Notes under the pieces: model-generated | Databases searched by the model: none | What the model was told of the DNA's origin: nothing | What the model saw: the letters and a program-made list of their open reading frames with translations, nothing else | In this document: piece by piece, positions 1 through 12,819 of the stretch | Position numbering within the stretch: the first letter of the stretch is position 1 | Layout of the letters: each line of letters opens with the position of its first letter | Made by a program: the position numbers and the translations under genes | Assembly: GCF_022179545.1 (NCBI RefSeq) | Contig: NZ_AP025518.1 | Coordinates: forward strand, 2,976,001-3,040,000 | Direction: 5' to 3' | DNA from: Mycolicibacterium fortuitum subsp. fortuitum | Lineage (GTDB): Bacteria > Actinomycetota > Actinomycetes > Mycobacteriales > Mycobacteriaceae | DNA length: 64,000 nt

Positions 1-554
1 AGCGGCGCAAGGATGACATCGCGCACCGCCGCACCGCGATCACCGGGGTCAACGAGTTCCCCAATCTCGACGAAAAACCGCTCCCGCAGGCAGCTTCGGC
101 ATCGTCGATCGCTCGGTACGCGGCCGGATTCGAGGCGCTGCGTGACCGCTCGGATGCCTTCCTGGCCTCGACCGGCGCCCGTCCGAAGGTTCTGCTGCTG
201 CCGCTGGGGCCGCTGGCCGAGCACAACATCCGGACCACGTTCGCGTCGAACCTGCTGGCGTCCGGGGGGATAGAAGCGATCAACCCCGGGACCGTCGAGG
301 CCGCCGCGATCGCCGCGGCAGTGGCCGATGCCGGTGCTCCGACGGTGGCCGTGCTGTGCGGTACCGACGCCCGCTATGGCGCGGAGGCGTCGGACGCCGT
401 GGCGGCTGCGCGAGCCGCCGGTGTCCGGCAGGTGCTGCTGGCCGGCTCGGAAAAGGCTGTCTCCGAAGCCGTTTCGAAACCCGATGGATATCTGACCGCC
501 AAGATCGACGCGGTCGAAGCTTTGTCGAACCTGCTCACCGGACTGGGGGCCTGA
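1..554 (+). CDS. mutA: Methylmalonyl-CoA mutase small subunit (MutA), 3' part
   Basis: The open frame enters from the left edge (first full codon at base 3) and stops at 552-554, so only the C-terminal ~183 residues are present. They contain the end of the mutase barrel-like region followed by a degenerate B12-binding-like fold ([13 protein letters not shown], then [12 protein letters not shown]). MutA is the non-catalytic partner of MutB in the heterodimer that interconverts succinyl-CoA and methylmalonyl-CoA. The next gene starts one base after the stop, so the two are co-translated. The identification rests on similarity remembered for the family and on adjacency to an unmistakable mutB. 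The 5' end and start codon lie outside the window. Confidence 0.93.
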   Translation, partial: RRKDDIAHRRTAITGVNEFPNLDEKPLPQAASASSIARYAAGFEALRDRSDAFLASTGARPKVLLLPLGPLAEHNIRTTFASNLLASGGIEAINPGTVEAAAIAAAVADAGAPTVAVLCGTDARYGAEASDAVAAARAAGVRQVLLAGSEKAVSEAVSKPDGYLTAKIDAVEALSNLLTGLGA

Positions 555-555
555 G

Positions 556-2817
<2,262 letters not shown>

Positions 2818-2819
2818 TA

Positions 2820-3794
2820 GTGGCTGCATCAGTTTCCGAGCTGGCGGCCGCTATCCGCAGTGGTGACCGCGCCTCGTTGGCGCGGGCCATCACCATGGTG
2901 GAATCCACCCGGGCCGACCATCGTGACCAGGCTCAACAGTTGCTGCTGGAGTTGATGCCCGACGCGGGCAGAGCTCAACACATCGGCATCACAGGGGTTC
3001 CCGGCGTCGGCAAGTCGACGACCATCGAAGCCCTCGGTATGTACCTGATCGAGGCCGGCCACCGCGTCGCGGTCCTGGCGGTGGACCCGTCCTCCACCCG
3101 GACCGGAGGTTCGATCCTGGGCGACAAGACCAGGATGGCCAAGCTGGCGGTCCATCCGGATGCCTACATCCGGCCGTCACCGACGTCCGGCACCCTCGGC
3201 GGGGTGGCCAAGGCCACCCGCGAGACCATCGTTCTGTTGGAGGCGGCGGCCTACGACGTCATCCTGGTCGAGACGGTCGGGGTGGGGCAGTCCGAGGTCA
3301 CGGTGTCGAACATGGTCGACACGTTCGTCTTCCTCACCCTGGCCCGCACGGGTGACCAACTGCAGGGCATCAAGAAGGGTGTGCTGGAGCTGGCCGATGT
3401 CATCGTCGTCAACAAGGCCGACGGCGAGCATGCGATCGAGGCCAAGGCCGCTGCCCGCGAACTGACGGGCGCGATCCGTCTCATCTACCCGCGCGAAACA
3501 CTTTGGCGGCCACCGGTTCTCACCATGAGTGCGATCGAAGGCCACGGGCTTGCCGAATTGTGGGAGACGGTGCTCAAGCATCGCGAGGTGCTCACCGAGG
3601 CCGGTGAGTTCGATGCCAGGCGCCGGGCGCAGCAGGTGGATTGGACCTGGTCGATGGTGCGTGACACGGTGCTGGACCGTGTCATGTCTCACCCCGGTGT
3701 GCGCGACATCCGCAGCGAGGTGGAGCGCCGCGTGCGCGAGGGTGAACTCACCCCGGCGTTGGCCGCCCAGCAGATTCTCGAAGCGGCTGACTGA
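2820..3794 (+). CDS. meaB: MeaB/ArgK-type GTPase, mutase chaperone
   Basis: The product is a 324-residue G3E-family P-loop GTPase. The Walker A motif GVPGVGKST lies near residues 58-66, the switch/Walker B-like DPSSTRTGGSILGDKTRM segment follows, and NKAD is the guanine-specificity motif. MeaB proteins gate cofactor loading and protect methylmalonyl-CoA mutase from inactivation. The GTG start at 2820 is chosen because it sits 2 bases after the mutB stop and yields the normal family length. The shared operon with mutAB supports a dedicated mutase chaperone rather than a lysine/arginine transport ATPase, the historical ArgK name. Confidence 0.95.
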   Translation: MAASVSELAAAIRSGDRASLARAITMVESTRADHRDQAQQLLLELMPDAGRAQHIGITGVPGVGKSTTIEALGMYLIEAGHRVAVLAVDPSSTRTGGSILGDKTRMAKLAVHPDAYIRPSPTSGTLGGVAKATRETIVLLEAAAYDVILVETVGVGQSEVTVSNMVDTFVFLTLARTGDQLQGIKKGVLELADVIVVNKADGEHAIEAKAAARELTGAIRLIYPRETLWRPPVLTMSAIEGHGLAELWETVLKHREVLTEAGEFDARRRAQQVDWTWSMVRDTVLDRVMSHPGVRDIRSEVERRVREGELTPALAAQQILEAAD

Positions 3795-3859
3795 CACCTC
3801 GGCCACCGCACTTACGCTGGTTCGCAGCGAAACCGAAGCGAGAGGCTGGCTGATCCGAG

Positions 3860-4201
3860 ATGAGGAACGTGAAGTCGAAACTGCACGTGATGGTGGCTGC
3901 CGCGGTGGTCGGCGGGGTGGTGCTGACCGGCTGCGGAGGCGGCACGCCCGCCGGCACACATTCGACCGTGGCCAAGACCAAGCTGCAAACCATGGCGAAG
4001 GAGAAGCTGGAAGCCGCGGCCAAGCGCAAGGCGAAGTCTGTGACCTGCGACGACGGTATTGTCGGCAAGGTGGGCGCCACCCAGCACTGTGTGCTGACGG
4101 CCAAGGACGGCACCAAGTACGGCGTTACGGCTACGGTCAAGAATGTCGAGTCCGACAAGATAAACATCGACTTCAAAGTGGACGACAAGCCGAGCTCATG
4201 A
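3860..4201 (+). CDS. DUF4333-type lipoprotein
   Basis: The small protein (113 residues) has a basic N-terminus, a hydrophobic stretch and a lipobox VLTGC with the Cys near residue 25, so it is predicted to be a lipoprotein anchored on the outer face of the plasma membrane. The mature part is Lys/Ala rich and has two further cysteines (SVTCDD and TQHCVL) that could form a disulfide, the pattern of the mycobacterial DUF4333 family. No enzymatic motif is visible and the function is unknown. It lies 65 bases after meaB and may have its own promoter. Confidence 0.82.
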   Translation: MRNVKSKLHVMVAAAVVGGVVLTGCGGGTPAGTHSTVAKTKLQTMAKEKLEAAAKRKAKSVTCDDGIVGKVGATQHCVLTAKDGTKYGVTATVKNVESDKINIDFKVDDKPSS

Positions 4202-4275
4202 AGCCCTGACCGAACTCAGCTAACAGGTCGATAACGGCTGTGGAATTTGCCGGGGGGCCAGGTAAATTCAAGTGT

Positions 4276-5541
4276 GTGACCGATCACAACGGGAGGCGCG
4301 ACGAGGCGCTTCCACACGGCGTCCAAGGCGCGGCGGACAGGAACTTCGCCTGTACGGTCAGCGCGTTCTCGAAACTGTTCCCGGGCCGGAAGTACGGCGG
4401 GGGAGCGCTGGCGGTTTTTCAAGACGGAGAACCGGTCGTCGACGTGTGGACCGGATACTCGGATCGCCAAGGGGCACAACACTGGTCGGCAGACACCGGC
4501 GCGATGGTGTTCTCGGCGACAAAGGGGATGGCGTCCACTGTCATCCATCGCCTCGTCGATCGCGGTCTGATCGACTATGACAATCCCGTGAGCGCGTACT
4601 GGCCTGATTTCGCGGCCAGCGGCAAATCCGCGATCACGGTGCGGCAGGTGATGGCGCACGAGGCGGGACTCTCTCAGCTCAACGGCGTCAGCAAAGCTGA
4701 TCTGCTGGATCCGCTGGTGATGGAAGGCCGGATTGCCGCCGCACCCGTCAACTCACTTCTCTTCGGCAAGTCGGCCTATCACGCGCTGACGTACGGCTGG
4801 TTGTTGTCAGGTCTGGCACGTGCGGTGACCGGGAAGGGAATGCGTGAGCTGTTCCGGGTCGAGCTGGCCGAGCCGCTGGGGACGGACGGCCTTCACCTGG
4901 GACGTCCTCCGGTGGAGGCTCCCACGCGGGCTGCGCAGATCCTGGGGCCCCAACGTCGTTGGCCCAACCAGGTTTTCGATTTCATCGCGCCTCGGGTCGC
5001 GGCGTTGAACTTCTCGGGGGCCTTCGGCTCGATGTACTTTCCCGGCGTGATGTCGCTCGTGCAGGGCGATACGCCGTTCCTGGACTCCGAGGCGCCTGCG
5101 GTCAACGGGGTGGCCACTGCCCGCGGCCTGGCCCGGATGTACGGCGCCATCGCCAACCGGGGCCGGCTGGGTGGCGCGGAATACCTGTCAGAGAGCACGG
5201 TGAGGGGGCTGACCGGTCCGTCCGGTATCCGCCCGGACCGCAATCTGGGGGTGCCGCTGGGCTTCCATCTCGGATATCACTCGGTTCCGTTCGGGATCAT
5301 GCCGGGCTTCGGGCACGTCGGTCTCGGCGGATCGGTCGGCTGGGCGGATCCGACCAGCGGGTTGGCGATCGGCTTCGTACACAACCGGTTGTTGACGCCC
5401 ATGGTGTTGGACATGGCGACCTTCGTCGGTCTGAACGCACTGATTCGTAAAGATGTGGCACGTGCCCGTGAGCGCGGATACGCGGCCGTGCCGGATCTCG
5501 GTGCGCCGCCACACGAAGTGTCCAAGCCCGCTGCGGGCTAG
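4276..5541 (+). CDS. lipL: LipL-like beta-lactamase-fold serine esterase
   Basis: This is a 421-residue serine hydrolase of the class C beta-lactamase/family VIII esterase fold. The nucleophile motif is SATK (S80 and K83 from the GTG start), with a Tyr-containing segment near residues 170-180 and a late GHVGLGG box replacing the KTG motif. The family cleaves short acyl esters and some lipids; M. tuberculosis LipL (Rv1497) occupies the same place after meaB. No signal peptide is evident. The GTG at 4276 is preferred over an upstream GTG at 4240, whose extra 12 residues look unlike the family; the choice is moderate. A strong hairpin follows the stop. Confidence 0.88.
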   Translation: MTDHNGRRDEALPHGVQGAADRNFACTVSAFSKLFPGRKYGGGALAVFQDGEPVVDVWTGYSDRQGAQHWSADTGAMVFSATKGMASTVIHRLVDRGLIDYDNPVSAYWPDFAASGKSAITVRQVMAHEAGLSQLNGVSKADLLDPLVMEGRIAAAPVNSLLFGKSAYHALTYGWLLSGLARAVTGKGMRELFRVELAEPLGTDGLHLGRPPVEAPTRAAQILGPQRRWPNQVFDFIAPRVAALNFSGAFGSMYFPGVMSLVQGDTPFLDSEAPAVNGVATARGLARMYGAIANRGRLGGAEYLSESTVRGLTGPSGIRPDRNLGVPLGFHLGYHSVPFGIMPGFGHVGLGGSVGWADPTSGLAIGFVHNRLLTPMVLDMATFVGLNALIRKDVARARERGYAAVPDLGAPPHEVSKPAAG

Positions 5542-5561
5542 TCCGCCGCCCGCGCTTCAGA

Positions 5562-5590
5562 GCCGGCCTGACGCCAAATGTCAGGCCGGC
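5562..5590 (+). terminator. Hairpin after lipL, likely terminator
   Basis: A perfect 10-bp inverted repeat (GCCGGCCTGA / TCAGGCCGGC) encloses a 9-base loop, beginning 20 bases after the lipL stop. The downstream run is only weakly T-rich (GCATTTCGTT), which is common for mycobacterial terminators that lack a U tract. It sits at the boundary between the mutase/lipL operon and the long leader of the pks cluster. Confidence 0.6.
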
Positions 5591-5670
5591 GCATTTCGTT
5601 GCGGGGTGGCGGGAGCGGCTCGGGAACAGCGCCGTACCGCGCCGACCTGCAGTGATATACATCACATCCT

Positions 5671-5686
5671 GTCCCAAGTTTGGGAC
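5671..5686. promoter_or_regulatory. 16-bp palindrome GTCCCAA-GT-TTGGGAC
   Basis: Seven-base arms, perfect and separated by two bases, form an operator-like palindrome about 840 bases upstream of pks. A closely related 16-mer lies at 21844-21859 beside the HTH regulator gene; 12 of 16 positions agree when aligned. It is proposed as a binding site for that regulator. Sequence shows the symmetry; the binding partner is inference. Confidence 0.4.
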
Positions 5687-6018
5687 TGGCCTCCCGAGAT
5701 TGCAGCGCATGTCCACCGTTAACCTCGGCCGATTTGCCTCAGTAGACACATTGTGGTTTCTGTCACGCATTCTGGCCCGGGGTGGGCTGCATCTCAATCG
5801 GGCCGGCTCGGCGCCGGGCGACCGGTACGTCAACGTCCCAGAGTTGCGACCTTGTGGCCCATTTTCACGATCAACGCAGGTACTGACGTTGCGCTATCAA
5901 AATCAACCATTAGCTGATGCGCCATTCGGGTACACATTCGTACCATTGTGACGCGCGCTGCAAGCGGAACGTGAATTCGGTTCAACTACTGTTTCCGTAG
6001 TTTGCGTGCCGGTAGCTA

Positions 6019-6140
6019 GCTAACTATTGACAGCCGTCCTATGAATTAACTGTGAGTGGCAAACCTTCCATCATTTTCTAACTATGGACAACCTGTGAAA
6101 AACGGCTCGCTGGCCCGAAATCAACTCTGTGTTAGTTAGC
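6019..6140. repeat. Cluster of CTAACTA repeats in the pks leader
   Basis: CTAACTATTGACA (6020-6032) and CTAACTATGGACA (6078-6090) match at 12 of 13 positions as direct repeats. TAGTTAGC at 6133-6140 is the exact reverse complement of GCTAACTA at 6019-6026. Three copies within 122 bases in an AT-rich leader look like regulator half-sites; no known regulator is assigned. Confidence 0.35.
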
Positions 6141-6509
6141 GGGATAATTCCTGGTACCGCGCAGTGTGCGGGTACGTGGACTTGAAATGCATTGTGGCGC
6201 AGTATGATTGCGTATATCTCGGGTCAGCGTAGAAGCCTCGGTGGAGCCTCGCTGCCGAAATTGGCTGAAGCTGTCAATTCTCAAGAAATGATCGGCGCAG
6301 CGAACTTGCGACCATTTTTGCGATCGGATGTTTCCAACATCTAGGTTGGCCCACGCGCTAGGCTACGGACCCGCGTTGGCAACGACTCGTACCGGATACG
6401 GGGATTCGGTACCGTGCGTCGTGGGCGACGTAGCGCACATTCTTTTCCGCGTTCTAAGTATGTTGATCGACGCTTTGCTGATCGATCGCATCGAGAGAGG
6501 TGAGCCAAC

Positions 6510-9500
6510 TTGGCCGAGACACCAGTCACCCCGATCGCCGTAATCGGCATGGGCTGCCGTTTGCCCGGGGGGATCGACTCGCCGGCCGCGTTCTGGCAGG
6601 CCCTCCTGCGCCGAGACGACCTCGTCACGAAGGTTCCGCTGGACCGGTGGGACGCGGACGAATACTACGACCCCGAGCCTGGGGTACCTGGCCGATCGGT
6701 ATCGAAGTGGGGCGCGTTCCTCGACGACGTCGCAGGTTTCGACGCGGACTTCTTCGGTTACGGAGAGCGTGAGGCGCCGTCCATCGATCCGCAGCATCGA
6801 CTCCTGCTGGAGACGTCATGGGAAGCGCTCGAACATGCCGGACTGGCGCCGGCAGACATCTCCGGTTCCTCGACCGGTGTCTTCCTCGGAATGACGCACA
6901 ACGACTATCAGATGGTTGCCGCCGAGGCCGACGCGCTCGACGGGGCGTACGGCTTCGCGGGGACCAACTTCAGCCTCGCCTCGGGCCGCGTCGCCTACGC
7001 GTTGGGCGTGCACGGACCTGCGCTGACGGTCGACTCGGCGTGCTCGTCGGGCTTGCTGGCAATCCACATGGCCTGCCGCAGCCTGCATGAGTCCGAAAGT
7101 GACCTGGCCCTAGCGGGTGGCGCGTCGCTCCTGCTCGATCCGAAGAAGATGGTGGCCGGTTCGGCGCAGGGCATGCTGTCGCCCTCCGGTCGCTGCCACG
7201 CCTTCGACATCGGCGCCGACGGGTTCGTCTCGGGCGAGGGCGTCGCGATGGTGCTGCTCAAGCGCCTCGCCGACGCCGAGCGTGACGGCGATCGGGTGCT
7301 GGCTGTGATCCGCGGGACGGCGGCCAACCAGGACGGCCACACGATCAACATCGCGACCCCGTCGGAGGAGTCGCAGAGCGCGGTCTACCGCGCGGCGCTG
7401 GCCGCGGGCGGTGTCGATCCGGTGACCGTCGGCATGATCGAGGCCCACGGAACCGGAACTCCGGTGGGCGATCCGATCGAGTACGCGAGTCTGGCGGCCG
7501 TGTACGGCACCGACGGACCGTGCGCTCTCGGGTCGGTGAAAACCAACATCGGCCACGCCCAATCGGCATCAGGGACGATCGGCCTGATCAAGGCCGTACT
7601 CGCGCTCCAACACGGCGCGGTTCCGGCCAACCTGCACTTCACCGAACTTCCCGAACCGATGGCAAGGCTCAAGAGCTCGTTGGTGGTACCGACCGAGCTG
7701 ATGCAGTGGCCGGTCTCCGGGGAACACCCGCGGCGCGCGGCCGTGTCGTCCTACGGGTTGTCCGGCACCAACGTGCACGCAGTGCTCGAGCAGGCGCCCG
7801 CCGGCTCTGAGTCTGCGGACGCGCCCACCGGTGACACCGAGCCGATGATCTTCCCGGTGTCATCCACCTCGGCCGAGGAACTGCGCCGCACCGCGGGTCG
7901 GCTCGCCAACTGGCTCATCCACGAGGCCGGTGACCAGCCGTTGCCGGATCTGGCGTACACGCTGACGCGGCGCCGCGCTCATCGGCCGGTCCGGACCGCG
8001 GTGACCGCGGCGACCGCCGACGAACTCGCGACAGCGCTTCGGGAGGTTGCCGAGGGCGACGCTGTTTACGAGGCCGCAGTGGGGACCGGCGACCGGGGAC
8101 CGGTGTGGCTGTTCTCGGGTCAGGGTTCGCAGTGGGCGGGGATGGGCGCGCAACTTCTCGCCAACGAGCCCGCGTTCGCGGCGGCCATCGCAGAACTGGA
8201 ACCTCTCATCGCAGAAGAGTCGGGTTTCTCTGTGACCGAGGCGATTTCGGATCCCGAGCCGGTCAAGGGCATCGACCGGGTGCAGCCGACGATCTTCGCG
8301 ATGCAGGTCGCGCTCGCCGCAGCACTGAGGTCCAGGGGAGTCCACCCCGGTGCGGTGATCGGACACTCGATGGGCGAGGCCGCTGCTGCCGTGGTCGCTG
8401 GGGCGTTGTCGCTGCAGGACGCCGTGCGGGTGATCTGCCGGCGCTCGGCCCTGATGACCCGGATCTCGGGTTCGGGCGCCATGGCCTCTGTCGAACTGCC
8501 CGCGCAACATGTGCTGTCGGAACTCGCCGCCCGCGGCATCAAGGACGTGGTGATCTCGGTGATCGCATCGCCGAAGTCCACCGTCGTCGGCGGAACCACC
8601 GAACGCATCCGGGAACTGGTCGCAGACTGGGAACAGCGCGACATCATGGCCCGCGAGGTCGCGGTCGACGTCGCGTCGCACTCGCCCCAGGTCGATCCGA
8701 TCCTCGACGAGCTCGCCGAGGTGCTCAGTGACCTGACTCCGCTCACGCCGACGGTGCCGTATTACTCGTCGACCTCCTATGACCCCCGCGACGAGCCCTA
8801 CACCGACGCGGACTACTGGGTCGACAACCTGCGTCACGCCGTGCGGTTCTCCGCTGCGGTGCAGGCCGCTCTCGAAGACGGCTACCGCGTGTTCGGTGAA
8901 CTGTCCCCGCATCCGCTGCTGGTCCACCCGGCTCAGCAGGTCGCCCGCAGCCTGGACATCAACATCGCCGCACTGCCGAGCATGCGACGCGAGACCGAGA
9001 TGCCCACCGGCCTGCTGCAGTACGTCGGCGACCTGCACAGTGCAGGCGCCGCAGTGGATTTCGCGACGTTGTACCCGGCGGGCTCGCTCGTCGACGCGCC
9101 GCTGCCGACCTGGACCCGTCTGCCACTGACCGTGAGCCGCGACGCGCGTGAGCACGTTCCCGGGGGCGGACATCTGCTCAGCGTCCACCCGCTGTTGGGC
9201 GCGCACGTCGTGTTGCCCGAAGACCCCGAGCGCCACGTCTGGCAGGCCGATGTCGGTGTTGATGCGCAGCCTTGGCTCGCCGACCATCAGGTTCACAACG
9301 TGGCCGCACTTCCCGGCGCCGCGTATTGCGAGATGGCACTGGTGGCCGGCCGCTCACTGTTGGGCGATGCCTGCGAGGTGCGGGACATCACCTTCGAGCA
9401 GATGCTGCTGCTGGACGCCGAGACGGTGGTCTCCGCCGAGGCGAAGGTCACCCCAGAAGGTGCGGTGCAATTCCTGGTCGAGACGGCCGGCGACGGTGAA

Positions 9501-12500
9501 CAGATCCGGCGGGCCGCGGCAGTGATCGTCGAGGCGCAGCCCCTCCAGGCTCCGGTTCGGCGCGACCTGGCCGAGCTCAAGGCGGCCCACCCTCGTCGCG
9601 TAGAGGGTGACGCGCTACGGAAGTGGTATGCGGACAAAGGTATTCAGTACGGCCCCGCGTTCTCCGGGCTGGCGGCCGCACACACGGCCGACGGCCCCGT
9701 CACCAGCGTGCTGGCCGAGGTGGCCCTGCCCAGCGCGATCCGCTCCCAGCAAGGCGCCTACCAGATCCACCCGGCACTGCTCGACGTGTGCTTCCAGTCG
9801 GTGGCGGCGTATGCCGAAGGGGAGGATCCGGGCGGTCTGCTGCTGCCGCTGGGTGTGAAGAGCCTGCGCGCATCTGGTTCCACCCGCTCCGCGCACTATT
9901 GCCTGCTGCAGGTCACCAATGCCGGCGCCGGCAACGTCGAAGCCGATCTCGACCTCCTCGATGAGGACGGCGAGGTCCTGCTCGTGGTTCGCGGCCTGCG
10001 GCTCGGCACCGGGATGACCGAAGCCGGTCAGCGGGAACGGACCTTCAACGAGCGCCTGCTCGCCATCGAGTGGCATGAGCAGGAACTGCCGGAGTCGCAG
10101 ACGTCGGGTACCGGCAAGTGGTTGTTGATCACGTCCGACGCCTCCGATCTGCTGGCCACCGAGCTGGCGGACGCGCTCGAACCAGATCTCGGTGACGTGT
10201 CGACGGTGGTGTGGCCCGACGGGGTCAACCGGCCGACGAATGCCGAATCGTTGCGCAAACACCTCGATGCTGACACCTACGGAGATGTCGTCCTGATTCT
10301 GGGCGCGGCTGCGGATGCGGGGGAGATGCGGTCGGCTGCCCGTGGTCTGGACCTTGTCCAGCGAGTGGTCCACATCGTGCGTGAACTGGTCGACGTCGAG
10401 GACCAGGCGCCCCGACTGCACCTCATCACGCGTGGCGCGCAGTCCGTACTGCCCACCGATGTGCTCAACCTCGATCAGGCCGGACTACGCGGGCTGGCCC
10501 GGGTGATCGGCAACGAGCAGCCGCAACTGCATGCCACCCAGATCGATGTCGATGAGCGCACCGATCCCAAAGACATTGCGCGCCAACTGCTCGCGGGAAG
10601 TCCCGAAGACGAGACGGCCTGGCGCGACGGTCGGTGGTACACCGCACGACTGGGTGCCAGTCCGTTGGCTGCCGACGAGCGCCTGACTACCGACGTCGAC
10701 ATGTCCGCGGATGCGGTGCGCGTGAGTATCCGCACCCCCGGCGATTTCGGTTCTCTGGAACTCACCACCTTCGAGCGGACCCTGCCCGAGCCCGGCTGCA
10801 TCGAGGTACGGGTCAGCGCATCGAGCCTGAATTACGCCGACATCCTCGCGGCCTCGGGTCGATACCCGGCATTGTCCGAGCAATCCGCCGCGCTGGGCCG
10901 CGATTTCGCGGGCATCGTCACCGCGGTCGGACCCGATGTCACCGGACACAAGGTCGGTGACCGGGTGGCCGGTGTGGCCGCAACCGGCTGCTGGAGCACC
11001 TTCGTCACCTGCCCCTCCGACCTCGCCGTGACACTGCCCGATGGGCTGGCGATGGACAGCGCCACAGCGGTACCCACCGCGCACGCGACGGCGTGGTATG
11101 CGTTGCGTGACCTGGCGCGAATCTCGGCGCAGGACAAGGTGCTGATCCATTCGGCAACCGGGGGTCTGGGTCTGGCGGCCATCGCGGTCGCACGGGAGTG
11201 CGGTGCTGAGGTGTTCGCCACCGCGGGCAGCCCCCAGCGTCGACAGCTGTTGCGGGATATGGGCATCAAGTACGTCTACGACTCACGCACCCTTGGCTTC
11301 GCCGACGAGATCCGTCGCGACACCAACGGATACGGTGTCGACGTCGTACTCAACTCACTGACCGGGGCGGGGCAACGCGCCGGTCTGGACCTGCTCGCCT
11401 ACGGCGGCCGGTTCATCGAGACCGGGGTCGCCGACCTTCGGGGCGACGCGAGCCTCACACCCGCGATGATCCGGCAGGCCGTGTCGTTCCACGCCGTGGA
11501 TCTGGCATCGCTGAGCCAGCGCCGGCCCGACGTGGTACGGAATCTGCTGGAGACCGTGTTCGGCAAGATCGCCGAAGGCGCACTGCCGCACCCGGAGATC
11601 AGCACCTATCCGTTGACCGAGTGGTCGGCGGCGATGGAACTGATGAGTGCGGCCGAGCACACCGGAAAGCTCGTCGTCGAGATCCCGGGTTCCGGCTCCG
11701 AATCCGCAGTGGTGCCGCCCGAGCACGCACCGGTCTTCCGCGCCGACGGGGCATACGTGATCACCGGCGGACTGGGCGGCCTGGGGCGGTTCCTCGCCGA
11801 CAAGATGGCCTCGGCCGGGTGCGGCCGGATCGTGCTCAACGCCCGGTCGCAGCCCTCCGCCGAGGTCCTCGTCGAACTCGACCGGATCCGAAGCCTCGGC
11901 ACCGAGGTCGAGGTCGTCACCGGAGACGTCGCGGACCCGGCCACCGCCGCCGCACTGGTGTCGGCGGCAACGGCGACCGGACTGGCGCTCCGGGGTGTCC
12001 TGCACGCCGCGGCAGTGGTCGAAGACGCCACCCTGACCAACATCACCGATGACCTCCTCGCCCGAGACTGGACGCCAAAGGTCCTGGGGGCGTGGAACCT
12101 TCATGAGGCCACCCGAACGGAGTCGCTCGACTGGTTCTGCTGCTTCTCGTCGGCAGCAGCCCTGGTGGGCTCGCCCGGGCAGGGTGCCTATGCGGCCGCC
12201 AACAGCTGGTTGGACGGGTTCACCCACTGGCGGCGGCGTCAGGGACTGCCCTCGAGCGCGATCGCCTGGGGTGCGTGGACCGAGATCGGCAAGGGCACCG
12301 GATTCGCCGACGCCTCCGACTCGGCGATCGCGCCAGAGGAAGGCGCCCACGCTTTCGAGACGATCCTGCGGCACAACCGCGGTTACGCCGGCTACACACC
12401 GGTGGTGGGGGTGTCCTGGCTCGCGGACTTCGCCAAGCGGGTCCCGTTCGCAGAGTCGTTCCGGCCCGCCAGTTCCGGGGACTCCGATGCCAGCGGCTTC

Positions 12501-12785
12501 CTGACCGAGTTGTACGGCAGCCCGCAGGACGAATGGCCTTCGCGGTTGCGCCGCCTGGTCTCCGACCAGATCAGCGTGCTGCTGCGTCGTTCGATCGACC
12601 CGGATCGTCCGCTGGCGGAATACGGAATCGACTCACTGGGCAACCTCGAGGTACGGACCAGGATCGAGACCGAAACCGGAGTGCGGATCAGCCCGGCGGA
12701 CATCACCACCGTCCGCGGGCTCGCCGACAAGTTGTGCGAGAAGTTGGCCGCCAATGCCGCCACGGAGCCGACACCGACGGCGTGA
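6510..12785 (+). CDS. Single-module highly reducing type I polyketide synthase (Pks2/MAS/Pks5-like)
   Basis: The protein has 2091 residues in the order KS-AT-DH-ER-KR-ACP. Visible catalytic residues are KS C178 (DSACSSG), H313 and H349, AT S620 (GHSMGE), DH H926, an ER NADPH loop near 1547 ([10 protein letters not shown]), a KR loop near 1748 (TGGLGGLG) with a Tyr near 1894 (GAYAAANSW), and ACP S2042 (GIDSLGN). The AT has VASH where YASH marks methylmalonyl and HAFH malonyl specificity, so methylmalonyl-CoA is the likely extender and a multimethyl-branched acid the likely product, as for Mas, Pks2 and Pks5. The TTG start at 6510 has AGAGAGG upstream. papA, fadD, sap, chp and mmpL neighbours point to an acyltrehalose- or LOS-like lipid. 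It appears intact. Confidence 0.93.
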   Translation: MAETPVTPIAVIGMGCRLPGGIDSPAAFWQALLRRDDLVTKVPLDRWDADEYYDPEPGVPGRSVSKWGAFLDDVAGFDADFFGYGEREAPSIDPQHRLLLETSWEALEHAGLAPADISGSSTGVFLGMTHNDYQMVAAEADALDGAYGFAGTNFSLASGRVAYALGVHGPALTVDSACSSGLLAIHMACRSLHESESDLALAGGASLLLDPKKMVAGSAQGMLSPSGRCHAFDIGADGFVSGEGVAMVLLKRLADAERDGDRVLAVIRGTAANQDGHTINIATPSEESQSAVYRAALAAGGVDPVTVGMIEAHGTGTPVGDPIEYASLAAVYGTDGPCALGSVKTNIGHAQSASGTIGLIKAVLALQHGAVPANLHFTELPEPMARLKSSLVVPTELMQWPVSGEHPRRAAVSSYGLSGTNVHAVLEQAPAGSESADAPTGDTEPMIFPVSSTSAEELRRTAGRLANWLIHEAGDQPLPDLAYTLTRRRAHRPVRTAVTAATADELATALREVAEGDAVYEAAVGTGDRGPVWLFSGQGSQWAGMGAQLLANEPAFAAAIAELEPLIAEESGFSVTEAISDPEPVKGIDRVQPTIFAMQVALAAALRSRGVHPGAVIGHSMGEAAAAVVAGALSLQDAVRVICRRSALMTRISGSGAMASVELPAQHVLSELAARGIKDVVISVIASPKSTVVGGTTERIRELVADWEQRDIMAREVAVDVASHSPQVDPILDELAEVLSDLTPLTPTVPYYSSTSYDPRDEPYTDADYWVDNLRHAVRFSAAVQAALEDGYRVFGELSPHPLLVHPAQQVARSLDINIAALPSMRRETEMPTGLLQYVGDLHSAGAAVDFATLYPAGSLVDAPLPTWTRLPLTVSRDAREHVPGGGHLLSVHPLLGAHVVLPEDPERHVWQADVGVDAQPWLADHQVHNVAALPGAAYCEMALVAGRSLLGDACEVRDITFEQMLLLDAETVVSAEAKVTPEGAVQFLVETAGDGEQIRRAAAVIVEAQPLQAPVRRDLAELKAAHPRRVEGDALRKWYADKGIQYGPAFSGLAAAHTADGPVTSVLAEVALPSAIRSQQGAYQIHPALLDVCFQSVAAYAEGEDPGGLLLPLGVKSLRASGSTRSAHYCLLQVTNAGAGNVEADLDLLDEDGEVLLVVRGLRLGTGMTEAGQRERTFNERLLAIEWHEQELPESQTSGTGKWLLITSDASDLLATELADALEPDLGDVSTVVWPDGVNRPTNAESLRKHLDADTYGDVVLILGAAADAGEMRSAARGLDLVQRVVHIVRELVDVEDQAPRLHLITRGAQSVLPTDVLNLDQAGLRGLARVIGNEQPQLHATQIDVDERTDPKDIARQLLAGSPEDETAWRDGRWYTARLGASPLAADERLTTDVDMSADAVRVSIRTPGDFGSLELTTFERTLPEPGCIEVRVSASSLNYADILAASGRYPALSEQSAALGRDFAGIVTAVGPDVTGHKVGDRVAGVAATGCWSTFVTCPSDLAVTLPDGLAMDSATAVPTAHATAWYALRDLARISAQDKVLIHSATGGLGLAAIAVARECGAEVFATAGSPQRRQLLRDMGIKYVYDSRTLGFADEIRRDTNGYGVDVVLNSLTGAGQRAGLDLLAYGGRFIETGVADLRGDASLTPAMIRQAVSFHAVDLASLSQRRPDVVRNLLETVFGKIAEGALPHPEISTYPLTEWSAAMELMSAAEHTGKLVVEIPGSGSESAVVPPEHAPVFRADGAYVITGGLGGLGRFLADKMASAGCGRIVLNARSQPSAEVLVELDRIRSLGTEVEVVTGDVADPATAAALVSAATATGLALRGVLHAAAVVEDATLTNITDDLLARDWTPKVLGAWNLHEATRTESLDWFCCFSSAAALVGSPGQGAYAAANSWLDGFTHWRRRQGLPSSAIAWGAWTEIGKGTGFADASDSAIAPEEGAHAFETILRHNRGYAGYTPVVGVSWLADFAKRVPFAESFRPASSGDSDASGFLTELYGSPQDEWPSRLRRLVSDQISVLLRRSIDPDRPLAEYGIDSLGNLEVRTRIETETGVRISPADITTVRGLADKLCEKLAANAATEPTPTA

Positions 12786-12819
12786 TGCCGAATTCGGTTG
12801 AATTTATAGAGGAGTCACG

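Larger units (their letters stand above)
5591..6509. other. Long gene-free leader before pks
   Basis: About 920 bases hold no convincing gene. Short frames here (for example 5652-5951) have no ribosome site, no recognisable protein and un-mycobacterial composition. The stretch from about 5850 to 6330 is visibly more AT rich than the coding DNA around it, with runs such as CAAAATCAACCATTAGC and CATTTTCTAACTATGG. It contains a 16-bp palindrome near its start and a group of CTAACTA repeats in the middle, listed separately. The length and composition suggest a regulated promoter region, possibly bound by Lsr2-type silencers, or remnant DNA. Confidence 0.6.

Noticed and set aside
5652-5951. Possible 99-residue gene in the pks leader
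   Set aside because: No ribosome site, no family features, crosses the palindrome region, and its codon use does not look mycobacterial.
7860-9296. Antisense open frame (478 codons) opposite the Pks AT region
   Set aside because: A high-GC shadow of conserved Pks domains, without motifs.
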